Source of the DNA: Termitomyces sp. T153
Taxonomy: Eukaryota > Basidiomycota > Agaricomycetes > Agaricales > Lyophyllaceae
Direction: 5' to 3'
Assembly: GCA_018296165.2 (NCBI GenBank)
Contig: JACKQL020000023.1
Coordinates: 496,001 to 560,000 of the forward strand
DNA: 64,000 nucleotides
Part shown: positions 1-12,025 of the stretch, in pieces
How the letters are laid out: each line of letters begins with the position of its first letter
How positions within the stretch are numbered: the stretch's first letter is position 1
Translations under genes and position numbers: made by a program
Notes under the pieces: generated by a model
Told to the model about the DNA's origin: nothing
Database searches by the model: none
What the model saw: only the letters and a program-made list of their open reading frames with translations

Positions 1-815
1 GACCAAGACTAAGTCCAAGGGCTTGAATTTGAAGTCTTTGATAGAGCTTTTGTGCTCTTATGCAAACTTCAAGGCCCATTGGAGTTTGTCCTTCCCAACT
101 CTCTCCCTCATCTCTTCTACCTGCTGGTGGTGCTTGGCTAAAGCCCTAGCACAATACTCAATTAACTCCTCTGTAGATAATGGTCCTTCTGGTAATTCTA
201 TTAACCAGGTAGCCTTAGTAAGTCCAAAGGTAGAGTTGGATGAGCTCCAGTGACCATGAAGTATGGTGAACACCCAAATCTCTGCTGGATAGTAATGCGA
301 TCACTCCACATTACATGGAAGAAGAATCAAAACCATTTAGTGTGATCTTCACAAGCTTTGAATAAGGCTTGCCTGACATCCCAATGTGGTCTTTCAATTT
401 TTCCATTAGCTTGAGAGTTGTATAGAGAGATGGCAATGCCTCTGATTCCATATTTACTCTCTATCTAAGCTGTGACCTTTTTGAATTGCCCAGCATTGTC
501 AGTGATGATCTCTGCAATGCAACCCCAGCGACAAATTACATCCTCAAACAACCATTGACCAATTGTTTTATGGTTTTCTTTGTGCAGAGGCCTCCCTTCC
601 ATCCATGAAGATAATGCACACCTACCATGGACAATATACTTGCAGCCATTTGAAGCTGGAGTCATGTGCATGGTATCAATGTGAATTGTTTGGAAGATAG
701 AGGGTGTATAGGTTACTGTGGGAGCTCTGTTTACAACTGTCTTCTGACATATCTGACAGTTGTGGCAAGTTCCAACATACCATTATACATCTCCATCAAT
801 TCCTGGCCACCAAAA
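1..815 (-). pseudogene. Ty3/gypsy integrase region (broken, continues past window start)
   Basis: This is the integrase part of a minus-strand Ty3/gypsy polyprotein. Following the RT-RNase H block, the reading shows an HHCC-like stretch with paired cysteines (CHNCQIC), then a catalytic-core segment with ITDNAGQF (second catalytic Asp, about 490-510), and a C-terminal part at 58-273. The reading is interrupted by in-frame stops. At 816-818 a TGA precedes FWWPG where related elements usually have Arg, so CGA to TGA is likely, and a TAA lies near 786. Integrase would insert the cDNA copy into the host genome. The 3' LTR must lie to the left of the window. The element is inactive as read. Confidence 0.8.
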
Positions 816-818
816 TCA

Positions 819-3439
819 TTCTTGTATTAACATTTTGGTTGCATAAGTCCCTCTATGCCCTAAGGCATCATGGGCTGATTTAAGCATGAACATTTGCTTA
901 TCAATATTGACTACTAGCTTATGCCTAGCCTTATAATTGCACTTGTACAATCTCCCCTTTTGATCAAAGAAGAACTGTCTTGCAAACCTCTTGAACTTGT
1001 CTGAGTCCCAACCCTTCAAACCTTTAGGTTCTTTGCTTGGGTCTTGTAGCCAGCTTTGTACAATTGGTAGCAAGTCATCCCACTGTTCACTCTCACCTCC
1101 CTTTCTATGTTCTAAGTAGGCTTGTAAGTCTGCTTCCTTTTCTTCCTCAGTACCCTCTGTGGGTAACAGAGGCTGAGAGAGAGATAGTACTGCAACAGGA
1201 TCTATTCTAGAGGTCTGCTGCTGACTTAGAACTGCCTTTCTAAGTTCCACCTCTTGAGTCCTTGCTTTATCAAGTTCTTGTTCAAAGTCTGCTACTTCAG
1301 TGGCTACTGCATGTAGATAGCCACCTCTAGTGTCAATTTGATCTGCAAATTCTTCAAGTGCTAAGGGTTCCCAATCCTCCCAGCCTGGTTCATTGTTGGT
1401 TTTAGCTGGATATTCAAAGTGCATAGTCTTTGGGTTGTCCACCAACTCTGGATTAACAGGTGAGTACTCCTCATCTCCTGACTGCTTGAGCCTCCTAGAC
1501 AGGCCATCAACACTAAAGGTTTTTTCTGGCACATGCCTCAAAGTAAAATGATAGAGTAGTACATCCTCAATCCATCTCATGATGGTGGCATTAGGTCCTA
1601 CTCCAGGATTGCTTAGCATTCCCTTCAAATACTTGGCATCTGTCTCCACTACAAGCTTCCTACAACCAACCAGCCAATACTTATTAGCTTGCAAGGCTCT
1701 CATTAAACCATAGAGTTCTCTTTTAGGTTGTGAGAACCTTGCCTCCCTCTCATTTAAAGTGATGGATCCTAGCTTAGCACAAGTGCATTGCTTAGGATTG
1801 TCTGGAGCTTCCTGGAATATTCCAAAGCCCACTGCCATCCAAGAAGTGTCAACTGATAGGACCACTGCCCCTCCTGACTCATAGTCAAGTGGTTTTAGAG
1901 GTGCACTTTCAGCTAGCAACTTCTTCAATTGAGCCATTGCTGACTGCTGTTCCTCACCCCAAACAAATGGTGTGTGGTTTTGAGTCAATTTGTTGATGGG
2001 TGCAGCCACTTTGGCATAGTCTTTAATGAACATCCTAAAGGTACCACAAGTACCTAGGAAAGCTCTGACATCTGACTTGTCCTGGCAATCACCCCACCCC
2101 ATAACAATGGCCAATTGCTTGGTCTTAGGTTTCTGTCCCTCATAGGAACACCTGTGTCCAACCACTACAATCTCATCTGCACAGATTACTGACTTTTCCC
2201 CAGAGAAAGTTCCTCCAGCATATTTGATTCTTTGTAACACTCTGTTTACATTTTGCAGATGTTCCCATACAAATCTCCTAATGCCTGAGTTTTCTGGAAT
2301 AACTTCATAGCCTTCACCTGGTAATTCATACCTGTGAGGTGGACCTCTGATTGGCACATCATCAATGTATGGCCAAGTTACATGAGGTATCTCATCCTTC
2401 AAGATGAAGGTAATGTCATCATGAAAGATCGGTACTGAATTTGTCCAGCCCATTGGCAGAGTTACCAACCTCAGAGCACCAAAGGGTGTCTGAAAGGTGG
2501 TATAGTCCCTAGACCTTACATCCAACACTCTCTCATCATATCCCACATATAAATCAAAAATTCCTCCATAAGCTCTGCCAGCAAAATGACTAGCTAACTC
2601 TTCTGCTGCTGGTGGCATCCCAGAATGGGCTATGGTCACTTTGTTTAAAGGTTCCAAGCTGTGAACTATCCTCAAGCTCTCACCATCCTTCTTCAATACT
2701 GTGAACCACTGGAATCTGTATGAAGAGTTGGATGGCTCATACACTCCTGCCTCAATTTTCTGCTTTATCATCTGGCAGATTTTATCTCTGAGTCCTGGAG
2801 CAATGGGAATGTTCTTCAATACCCAGGAGGTGTGAGGAATTACTGGCATCACCACAGGAGGGAAGAATTCCTCCTTGAGCCTACCTTTTTGAGAATCATC
2901 CCATGCAAAAGCCTCATCTGCAGCTTCATTGAATGATGTACTGCCTTCATCTCCTCTAGCCATAAGAAACCATCACCATGTGCTTGGTCAATGATCTCCT
3001 TGCACTCAGCAGTGTACCTCCCTGTGAGTTTGAAATCAGGTGGGTTTGGGTCTAACTGTGGCATGTCTGCTAGTGGATCCCCAGTGATACACCTTTCAAT
3101 TCTAAACTCCTCAGGAGAGGTTCCTAGTACAGGTTTCACCTTTCTAGCAACAGATTTGTATTTCTTAGAAAATACTTGTGCAGTTTCCCCCACACCTGCT
3201 TCTAACTCTAGGCTTCCCTGCTGTACTAAGATTTCTTCCAACTTCTCTGATATCTGACACAGCTGCCTATTTAGATAAGCTGCTAATGTCTTCTCATCTC
3301 TTCCTCCCACATCTTCCTCTGCAGCAAAGGCCTGCAGATACACATCTCTCAACTCCTGGTTCTTGAACCCACTATGATTTATAGTGTATCCAGTCACCAC
3401 TACTTCACCATTCTTCTTCTCTCCAATCATTACTGCCAC
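819..3439 (-). pseudogene. Ty3/gypsy reverse transcriptase-RNase H (frameshifted)
   Basis: This is the reverse transcriptase and RNase H of the minus-strand gypsy element. A 715-residue frame (2963 to 816) carries the fingers/palm segment, the catalytic YIDD box (near 2365-2355) and an RNase H-like block beginning LSVDTS (near 1840). The upstream frame 3439-2849 overlaps it in another phase, and the two join only through a frameshift near 2850-2960. The frame runs into the integrase, with a TGA at 816-818. The order protease, RT, RNase H, integrase is the Ty3/gypsy (Metaviridae) order. Long frames show that the copy is not ancient, but it is broken. Confidence 0.85.
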
Positions 3440-3471
3440 CTCTCCCTGGTCACTGACCAGATCATTGAGAT

Positions 3472-4407
3472 TTAAAATTTTGGATCACTATCTCCCCCAA
3501 CACCTGCCTTTGGCACCTTCCCTCTTTGAAGAGTGGGCAGGGCTGTCCTGCAACCAGTATTAGAATCTCTGATAGTTATGATGGCACTGCCATCTTGAAG
3601 ATTTTGTATGTTGCTTTCTGTCAGTGTGTCAAAAGGACAACCCAACAAGACAGTATCAGCTGGCTTGACAAAGATATGCACTTGTAGATAAATAGTGAAG
3701 CCTTCAGCAAAAGTAAATGGCACATTTTTGGCTAAACCAACTGATGTATTCACTTGACTGTTGGCACTCTCCATCCTTAAGCATATGTCTGGATCCCAAG
3801 TCAATCCTAAACAAAGTGCCTCATCTAGTGCCATACAGACTATCTGAGAACCACTATCTAGAATTGTCTCTACTTGTCCCCTCTTATTGACAATGGGGTT
3901 CAAGGATCTCAACACTTGCAAATCTCTAGCCACATACACCACTACTGGCTTTTTTCCTGGAGGAATATTTTCCAAGTAAGTGGCTACACAATCCTGATGC
4001 ACTACTGCACCAGTAGGCAAATCATCCTGTGTTGCATCTGCAATGAAATAGGTTGCCATTGGTAGGTCATTGACATCTACTTTGTCAGGTGGTTTCTTCT
4101 CCCTTACAGTCTGCTGTTGAACTGCTACTCTTGGGATATTGGGATCCCTAGACTGAGTCCCTGATTTGAGAGTCAATTTTTGTATCATTGCCTCCCTTAA
4201 TCCAGGAGCCACATCTAACAGTTCTCCAGTACTGAAAGGTACAGTAGCCTCCCAGAGCTTATCAATGGTCCTATTCCACTCCTTCCTCTTTGTTCCTGTT
4301 AAGGAACTTTTAACAGTGTCCTGCACTAGCAAGTCTGGTCCCTCATTGAGGGCTGGAACCTTCTTAAAAGGTAGGTCCAGTTTTGGTGCAACTCTAGGTG
4401 GAATCAC
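3472..4407 (-). pseudogene. Ty3/gypsy aspartic protease region
   Basis: A 311-residue minus-strand frame contains the retropepsin-like active-site motif ILDSGSQI (about residues 180-187), followed by the hydrophobic strands expected of a retroviral-type protease. It sits between the gag and RT frames, as in Ty3/gypsy polyproteins, and would cleave the polyprotein. It is separated from the next frame by a stop just before 3472. The DSGS version of the D-S/T-G triad is common in fungal gypsy elements (family knowledge). Confidence 0.75.
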
Positions 4408-4508
4408 CAGAGTTAGCTTTTCTTTTCAGGGTTTTTCAGGGGTTCTCTCTGGCAATGAGGCTACTCCTGGTTGAGATGCCTCTTTCCTGATTGCCTTCAT
4501 TGAGTTAT

Positions 4509-5970
4509 TTAAAAATCCTTAGAGGAAGATTTCTGTCCTTCAGGACTAGCTGTATTCCTTGTGTTGACCAACACACTAAGCATCTCAGCCATTTTATTGA
4601 AACCTTTCTCCAAGTCTCCCAAGCGGTCTGACTCCTTATATTGAATGTGCTCTAACATGTCATCCCTTGTGTCTCTAGCAGAGTTTACATAGGTAGAGTA
4701 AGTGACTGTCTCTGGAGAGTCATCTTCTGGCCATCCAAAGTACATATTCACCTGCTTATCATGTACTTGTGCTAGTCTAGCATGAGGAGATATAGCAGCA
4801 GGATCCCTAGGTAAAGGAGCACCATCAGGTACCTTCCAATAGGATGATCCATCCTTTTTGTACATCTCCCTTGATGACTTCACACTCTGAGATTCTATGT
4901 CCAGTTTGCCAACAATAAAAGCAAGTAATACCACTTCTCCCAGAAGTTGGAAATGTAGGAGGCCCTTCTGTCCTTATACTCTGACTTCCTTTGGTATTTA
5001 AGAAGGTATTGCGCATGTCCAACTGACCAGCTTGCAAAGCTTGCATGGTGCTCTGGATGCTCCCCATTTGTTTCCCAATGGTAACTACAGCATCTTGGAG
5101 ATGAGCCATTTTCTCCTCCACTTCCTCCTCCTTAATGTTCCCCCTACTAGTTTCCCTCTTTTCTATTTTCTCCTCTCTAGGGCTCCTTACAGTAGCACCA
5201 TCTATCAAGGTCCCCACTACTGTCAGCACTTCTGATAGGTCATACTTGTTGTCTTTGTGCCTATTTCTAGCAGGGTTGTTGTAGTGGCCATATCTACTAA
5301 TCAACCTCTCCTCAATCACATCTCCAAAAGCTGGTGTAAAACATCCCAGGAATTTATCTACCAGAGACCCATTCCCAGTGACATTAGCCAACTTCTTAGC
5401 CTCAGCTCTAAATTTTCTTATGAGAGAATGGATTTCTGTAGTGTCATTCCTACTAAGTCTGGCATGTTCTCTGCAGATTCTGTCCAGGTTTGCAACACTA
5501 CCTGTGTCATCTACTGCTTCTGGATAAGACTCCTTGATTTCTTTGTCAAAAGCAGACCAAGTATAGTCATCTCCAAAGGAATCAAAGCCCAGCTATTCCT
5601 GTTCAGTCTGAGCATCCACATACTCCAGGATTCTCTTTTTCCTTTCTTTATCTCCTTGGATTCCAGCATGCTCAGAAAGAGAGATCATCCTTTATAAAAA
5701 GCAATGAACCTCAGAGGGCTCAGTGTGCTTAAACTTAGGTGCATCTCTGCTGTCAGGCAGTGGTAGTTTGTATCTGATATTTTGCTCCATAATTGAGGCA
5801 GTAGAAACTGGTTGAGTAGTAGGGTACAGTTCTTTTGGTGAGCTTGAAATTACTTTCTCAGTCCAAAGCTTTCTCTTTCTGAGTAAGGTTTCAGGGTCAG
5901 GCAAAAAGAACTTTGAACCACTGCTATTAGTCCTAGTTTCTCTTTTCCTTAATGTAACAGAGTTTTTCAC
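4509..5970 (-). pseudogene. Ty3/gypsy gag with CCHC zinc knuckle (frameshifted)
   Basis: The gag region reads in three pieces (5970-5692, 5391-4825 and 4934-4509) that need at least one frameshift and two stop readthroughs. The middle piece ends in a zinc knuckle CFYCWQTGHRISEC, a C-x2-C-x4-H-x4-C nucleic-acid-binding motif (about 4945-4900), preceded by a Lys/Glu-rich, probably coiled-coil stretch. It would form the virus-like particle. It starts about 140 bp inside the primer-binding site. The breaks show that the element is non-autonomous. Confidence 0.75.
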
Positions 5971-6084
5971 CTTGGTTGCAATAACTTCAGGTGTTTTGGG
6001 CCAAGACCCAGGTGGTGCAAAACTAATGTTTTACAAGGGTTGGACTTCCTCAAGAAAATCCAAAAGTGAGTTTTTGTGCAACAA

Positions 6085-6106
6085 AAGCCCCTCACAGTGG
6101 GCTCCA
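6085..6106 (-). promoter_or_regulatory. Putative primer-binding site of the gypsy element
   Basis: Immediately inside the inferred LTR end, minus-strand sequence reads TGGAGCCCACTGTGAGG. It is two bases after a terminal CA, as expected for a tRNA primer-binding site. I did not match it to a specific tRNA. Confidence 0.4.
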
Positions 6107-6108
6107 GA

Positions 6109-6964
6109 TGATGCAAAAGTAAGTTTGATGCCATTAATGATGTGATCAACTTATCAAACTTTCTATTCACAGTTTGTTTTGGAGACTTTTAGTTACACTT
6201 GAACTTACTTAGAACTTCAATAGAAGAGAAGCAAGTTAAATATTTTAATGATTTGATTCTAAGCTTGAGACAGTCTTGCACTAAAGAAAGGGCTCAACAG
6301 TATATTTACTACTCCCAAAGCAACTAATGCACTCTTAAGCCTAAGAATTCTGCTCCCTGGGGAACTCTGAGCTGTAGTACGTAGTCTGCTTGCCTTTCTC
6401 CCTATTCTCCCATCCTTTTTATACCCTGTTGTCCATGCACAGACCAGTGTGTTTTGCATGGTATTGTGCTGCAATAATTGGTCTGCATGTCATTTCTCCT
6501 GCATCATTCCATCCATCTGAGATTTCCATGGTTTTTACTCTTTCCTTCCCTACTCCTTTGTTTTTCTAACTGTTTATGGCCATTTTCCAGGACTCGATAG
6601 CATAGCATAGGAATTTAAAATACACATGTCATGGTAGGTGTTTTAATCATTGAAATTGTTTTGCAGTTTATTGCAGAGGTTCATCAACCTTGATGGCTGA
6701 TCTCAGATTATAATCTGAGCATCTTGGCCTGAGCACTGCCACAGACTTGGTGCTTTGTCAGTCTGACGTATTTGCATTGGTCTAGTCATCTTTTTTGTGT
6801 TACAAGGGTGGTAGTACTTATTGGTTTTTTTTTAAAGGTATGTTTTCACATCTACAGTTTTTGACATTTGGCTTACAGTTTTCAGCCGTCTGATGTAGAA
6901 AAACATTCTTTTATTTTGTTATAAGCACTTTTTGTTAGTCCTCAGTTTTGAGGCCAGCATATCA
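6109..6964 (-). repeat. 5' LTR of the minus-strand gypsy element (LTR A)
   Basis: The inferred LTR is about 856 bp. Read on the minus strand it begins TGATATGCTGG at 6964, right after a purine tract, contains a TATA box (GGGTATAAAAAGG, near 6420) and ends CA at 6109 just before the primer-binding site. The first 315 bp are repeated as LTR B at 7024-7370. The right and left ends are inferred from TG/CA, the purine tract and the primer-binding site. The partner 3' LTR is outside the window, so the length is not confirmed. Confidence 0.55.
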
Positions 6965-7023
6965 CCTCCCCCACACTTTCAGATGACTGCCCTCAGTCAT
7001 TTTGTCATCCTTGGTAAGCCTAC
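6965..7023 (-). other. Leftover internal 3' end with polypurine tract
   Basis: About 60 bp separate the two LTR copies. On the minus strand they end with GTGGGGGAGG directly against LTR A, which is a polypurine tract of the sort that precedes a 3' LTR. It is the remainder of an otherwise deleted second element. Confidence 0.5.
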
Positions 7024-7370
7024 ATTGGAATTGTTTTGCAGTTTATTGCAGAGGTTCGTCAAATTGTTTTGCAGTTTATTGCAGAGGTTCATCAACCTTG
7101 ATGGCTGATCTCAGATTATGATCTGAGCATCTTGGCCTGAGCACTGCCACAGACTTGGTGCTTTGTCAGTCTGATGTATTTGCATTGGTCTAGTCATCTT
7201 TTTTGTGTTATGAGGGTGGTAGTACTTATTGGTTTTTTTTAAAGGTATGTTTTCACATCTACAGTTTTCGACATTCAGCTTACAGTTTTCAACCGTCTGA
7301 TGTAGAAAACATTCTTTTATTTTGTTCTAAGCACTTTTTGTTGGTTCTCAGTTTTGAGGCCGGTGTATCA
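7024..7370 (-). repeat. Truncated second LTR copy (LTR B)
   Basis: This segment repeats the first ~315 bp of LTR A with a few substitutions and ends abruptly near 7024. It contains a tandem duplication of a ~34-bp segment (7028-7095) that LTR A has once. It overlaps the end of the LINE reading frame, so it probably marks where the retrotransposon tandem abuts or interrupts the LINE. Confidence 0.6.
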
Positions 7371-8764
7371 ATGTCCAGTACTTTCTGGCCCTCTTCTTTT
7401 ATTAGTAGGTGTAATGTACCCAGACCTATTGGCAGTAACAAGCTGTTTGCCCACATGAACTCTCTGACCATTCTTGTCAGCTGTTCTTCAACATGCTTTG
7501 GCATTCCTTGGACTCTTGCTCTGTATTGTGTATGTTCTCCTACTGCCATGTTGATGATTAGCCTCCTGCCTTCCATTGTAGGTCTGCCTTTGCCCCATCT
7601 GTTGAGGTCTCTGGTTACCACTTCAATTGTTGGGGTCCATACACTTGTGTTCTTGACTTTGTTCCCTATGAAGACTTCTAGGAGGCATGTTGCTTCTCCT
7701 TCTTTTGCTATCTCTATGTTCCTTGGTATGACTTGATTCTTGCATCCCTGTTTGTGAGTACATATCACTTCTTCCCAGTAGCTTTTTGTCCCCACTGGTA
7801 TCACTACCATCTTTGGTATGTTAAACCTTGCCCCTGAAGCTGTGCACCAAAACCTGAGTAGTTTTTGTAGATCTTGTAAACTGTCATTTTCTCCAAGATA
7901 TGCCATCATGTCATCTACAAAGAGTGTAGCTATTAGTCTGTCTGTTCCTTCTTTGAAATCTATGCCCCATAGGGAAGATGATCTTAATAGTTGTGCAAGG
8001 GACTCAATTGCTATGTCAAATAATAGACAGGATAGTGGGTCCCTTTGCCTCATGCCTCTAGTTACTTCAAAAAACCTGCTCATCTCTCTGTTCAGGATTA
8101 CTCTTGTGTTTGCATCCTCATACAGGGCTCTTACTGTGTTTATATAGAAGTTTGGTATTCTGAACTTTCTCATGGATTTTCATAAGAAGGTATGCAGGAT
8201 CTTGTCATAAGCCTTCTCTTAGTCTAAGCACATGATAGACCCATTTGTTTCTCTCAGTTTGCACCACTCAATCATTACTTATGCTAATTTGGTCTGGTCT
8301 TCAATGCAGCATTCCTGCATAAATCCAGCCTGGTCTATGTGGATGATGTATTGGGCTACCTCACTAAGTTTTACTGATAGGGTTTTGGTTTTATAATCTG
8401 TATTTAGGATTGTTATTAGGTGGTAGTTGCCAATATCTGTCCTGTTTCCTTTTTTATACAGGAGGCACATCCAGCTATCTGTAAAGCCTGTCCCTTTTAC
8501 TATTCCATTCATCTGGATGTCCAGGAAAACCATGGTTAGCGCTTAGATCACATCAAATCCTGGTTTGTTCTCCTTTTCTGCATTTTTAAAATGTGTGGCT
8601 AGTTCTTTCCATAGTTCTTGTACTATGCCATTCAGGCCCACTGCTTTACTGTTCTTCAGCACATGTGTGGCATCTTCTATATCTTGGTATTGCAGGGGGG
8701 TTTTCATGTCCTCTTTCTGCCTTCTGCTCAGCTTAACCTTTATATTTGAGAGGACTTTCCTCAT
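7371..8764 (-). pseudogene. LINE (non-LTR) reverse transcriptase, broken
   Basis: Minus-strand frames 8764-8543, 8533-8279 and 8173-7289 together read as a non-LTR reverse transcriptase. They show a domain 1 segment with NSKAVGLNGIV, a segment with DQAGFM, then GMRQRDPLSCLLFDIAIE, and the catalytic F-V-D-D box near 7910-7921. In-frame stops separate the three parts, and the segment 8173-8279 (EKAYDK-type region) carries a stop. LINE RTs copy their own RNA at a nicked target. The C-terminus runs into LTR B, so the 3' end of the LINE appears lost. Confidence 0.75.
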
Positions 8765-8933
8765 CCTTCTCTAGTGGTCCATCTTGTTTGTTGGTATGTC
8801 TCTCTTTCTGAATTGCATTGTGATGACTTTTAGCCATCTTGGCCATCTTTGCAGATTTCCTTTCTAGTGGCTGCTGTGGAGCTTTCAGTGCCGCTATATT
8901 GTCCCTTGTTTTTTGTACCCTATTCATATCAAT

Positions 8934-9756
8934 TTAGGGTTTCATGAGGGTTTTGCTGTTGAGAAAGTAGTTTGTTATGACCATATCCCTTGCCTTTGCA
9001 AAGTGAGACATTTTTAGGTTCTGAATTTTTTTGTCTAGGATTGTGGCTTCTTCCCTCTTTACTTCCTCTGGTATGTCTGGGTTGTTTAGCATTTTCTTTC
9101 TGTCTGCCTGAAGATTCACTATGTCCTTCAGGATTTTTGGTTTTGACTTTTTGAATTTCTTCCTTATCTTTTCCAGCATCTTGTTTTTGAACTGTTTATG
9201 CAGTGTTTGCAGGTTGAACTCTTTGGTTCTTGCTACCTCACACTTTGCAAGTTTTCTTTGGTATTCTAGCATCAAGTTAACTAGGTTGTCTATCAGTTTT
9301 CTGTTCTTTATTAACATAATCAGCATTGTATATCTGTCATTCCCAACAAAAGGTTGCCATAGGTTTAGGAGGTTCATTGAGACCACTGTGTAGTCTGTGC
9401 TTATGCCAGTTCTTTCAATTTGCCAGTTCCAGCTGTATGGGATTAGCTCCTTTCTAATGTAAATTCTGTCAATTCTTGACTGAATGGGTCTGTTTGTCAT
9501 TTGGAAGGAGAAGTCTATTGTTGTTGAGTTTTCCCTTCTCCACCTATCTGCTAGTCCTAGTCTTGATTTTAGCACCAGCAGAGCCTTTGTAGGGCCACTG
9601 GAGTCACTATGTGAGGGGAGTCTATCAACTGCCTCTTTCACTAGGTTCATGTCTCCCAGTAAAATTTGTGGGACTGGGATGCTTGATCTTACTGACTATT
9701 GTAATTTCAGATCTGTCCAGAAATTTTTGTTTTCCCTCAGTTCATTTGGAGCATAG
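8934..9756 (-). pseudogene. LINE endonuclease (APE-like) C-terminal part, broken
   Basis: A 238-residue minus-strand frame shows the end of an apurinic-endonuclease-like domain: an SRIDRIYI strand and, where the catalytic SDH is expected, TDYTVVS. The His is therefore replaced by Tyr. A Lys-rich linker to the RT follows. Together with the downstream RT this makes an endonuclease-RT LINE. The N-terminal endonuclease motifs are not readable to the right of about 9760. Confidence 0.6.
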
Positions 9757-10150
9757 CTACTACTTCTCAGACAATTCTCTTTGAGATAGTTCAATGTTCA
9801 GTGTTTTTCTTTCTGAATAAAGTTCTTTCAATTGTCAAATTGTCACAAGTCCTGTTAGCCTGTTTCTGCATCATCTCAATCAACACTACTAACTCAAAAA
9901 TTTCATTTTTGCATGTCTGCATCTCCTAGTTCTTTGAATGTTTGTGCTTGTCCTAAGCATTATCTTGCAATTGCTACTCTCAAAATTAGATTGACTAATC
10001 TCTGGAAGTGCATCTATCTCAACACTGTTGTGATGGAACTAGCAACCAAAAGAACACCCTCATTGGATGATGATAGAGAGCAACCAAGGCAGCAAACATG
10101 GTTGGACATGGTGAATTACACATGTATATATATCTTATATTCTGTATGAA
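9757..10150. other. Unassigned AT-rich stretch
   Basis: I see no recognisable gene. A 78-residue plus frame (9913-10149) has no motif I can name. It may be the 5' end of the LINE or an older repeat. Confidence 0.3.
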
Positions 10151-11742
10151 CTTATGTGAGGACAGACAACTTCTGTGATGCATCTACCTACCAATTGTCA
10201 GGTTCTGCTGACCATAGGGGCTCAGCTTAATTGGGCAAGTCTTTACTAGGCAGACATGATGTTCTGCACTTATGACCTAGTGCTCTGGGGAGGTCTGGAT
10301 TTCAGGTACTTACAAGGGTAAGCCAAGGGGAGCAGTCCAAGCAAGTCCAGGATGGTCCAGAGAAGTCTGAGACAAAGTACAAAGGAGAGGTGGGCTTGAA
10401 GAAGACTCAGGTACAAGTCCAGAGGCAAGTATTGATTATGTGGGGCAAGTAGAGGCCATGCAAGTGATGGGAACAGGGCTGGAGATTAATGGAGGATCAG
10501 TTGATGTTGATGGGTTCTGTAAGAGGATGAGCATTCTGTGGATAAACCCAACAAAAGGCAAACCATCAAGTCAAAGGAGCAAGAAGTGGCTAAGAGTTGG
10601 GCAAGAGGCAAGTGCAGCAAGCCAAAGGTGAGTAATAACACTAGAGCTCTTACAGTTGGGTCAATGGATAGACTTAGTGAACACTGCTATTGTTTGGTTT
10701 GAATTCTATCCTACAGACCATCCTATATACTACATTACTAGTAATGATGACTAACATTATACCTATTCATTAGCCCATGGTATGTAATGGAGAATGACTA
10801 ACAATAATCAATACTGAGTAATGTCCAAGTATGTGATTCATGGAAGGTGACTAATGGGGACAGAAGGGTGCAGGGCATAATAGGCAGCCTGTCAGATGAG
10901 CTAAAGTGGTGGAGCATCCTTGGACTAAGCCTAGAATAGAATCGAACAGTTTGGAAGGGACTGTCTCCTTACAGGTTCTGAAGCCAAGCATAGAGCAAGG
11001 TCTGGAGTTAATTATGATATTTGAGAGTCATAAATATATAATTGGGAGTTTGTAATAGAGTTAAAGTTGAAAGGAACTTAGGCAACAATGAAGAAACTAA
11101 GGCAGACAAGATGAGATAGAGTCAAGATAAGAATAAATAGATTGAGACAATAAATACAAGACAGTAATGAGACAATAAACAGAAACAGAGACAAGGCTGG
11201 GAAATGTAACAGACACAGAAAGTAAACAGACAAGTAATGGCAGGTAATATCAAGACTAGTATAACAGATGCTACTTTATGACTTATATACTAGTTACTGA
11301 ACCTCTTCTTGGGATTAAGAGTGAATTGGCAGGGCTTGTCAGAGCCATGTGGGGTTGACAGGTGTCAGTTCTAATCAGATGGTGGGCTATGGTAATATCC
11401 TTATAGGAACTGATGGAAATGCAGTCCACTCCATAGCCATCAGGAAGTTCTGGAGCAGTTGGGGTAGGTTGAAGAGATAAGTCAATGATGTGTGCCAGGG
11501 TCAGAAGAGATGTCAGAGGGGCCTAGAGGCTTGAAAAGAGAATGAGGAGTAGTGGGGCCTATAGAAAATGTATTAGGATTTGCAAGGAGGCTGTCAGAAT
11601 TTGCTGGGGAAGTGTTGGAGTTAGCTGGGGTGGGCACTGTGAGTAAAAAATGTTGAGGTGAGTTGAGAGGGTGTTGGGGGGAACTCTGAAGAAGTGGAGC
11701 TGCTTAAGAAGAGGTCCAAAGGTCTGAGAGTGGGTCATAACA
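10151..11742 (-). repeat. Possible 3' LTR region of second gypsy element
   Basis: The sequence is CpG-free, rich in GGCAAG/AAGTCC-like motifs, and has no coding frame. Its right edge is a purine tract on the minus strand (GAAGAGGGAG, about 11756-11746) followed by TGATGTTATGACCC, the arrangement of a polypurine tract and LTR start. It lies downstream of the degenerate minus-strand pol at 13.9-15.7 kb. The left boundary is not visible, so the extent is only a guess. Confidence 0.3.
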
Positions 11743-12025
11743 TCACTCCCTCTTCAGCATCAAGACTTTTGAGGTGCAGAGCATGAGTTATGAGTCAGTA
11801 GAGGTGTGGAAATTGAAGTTGGAACAATATTAATCTATCCACAGCACCAGCAGCATGGAGAACAAAGCAGAATTGTTGTTCATCAAGAAGCTCCTCCTAG
11901 GAAATTAAAAGGGTCAGAACATACTCCAGTGCTTCTTTAACTTTTCCAATATCCTCTTCTGCTTCTTTTTAACATCATCATCCTCCACTCCTCCACTGTC
12001 AGATGATAGCCATGTCAATGTTTGG

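Noticed and set aside
7203..7736. 177-residue plus frame
   Set aside because: Antisense to the LINE reverse transcriptase, which has the catalytic motifs.
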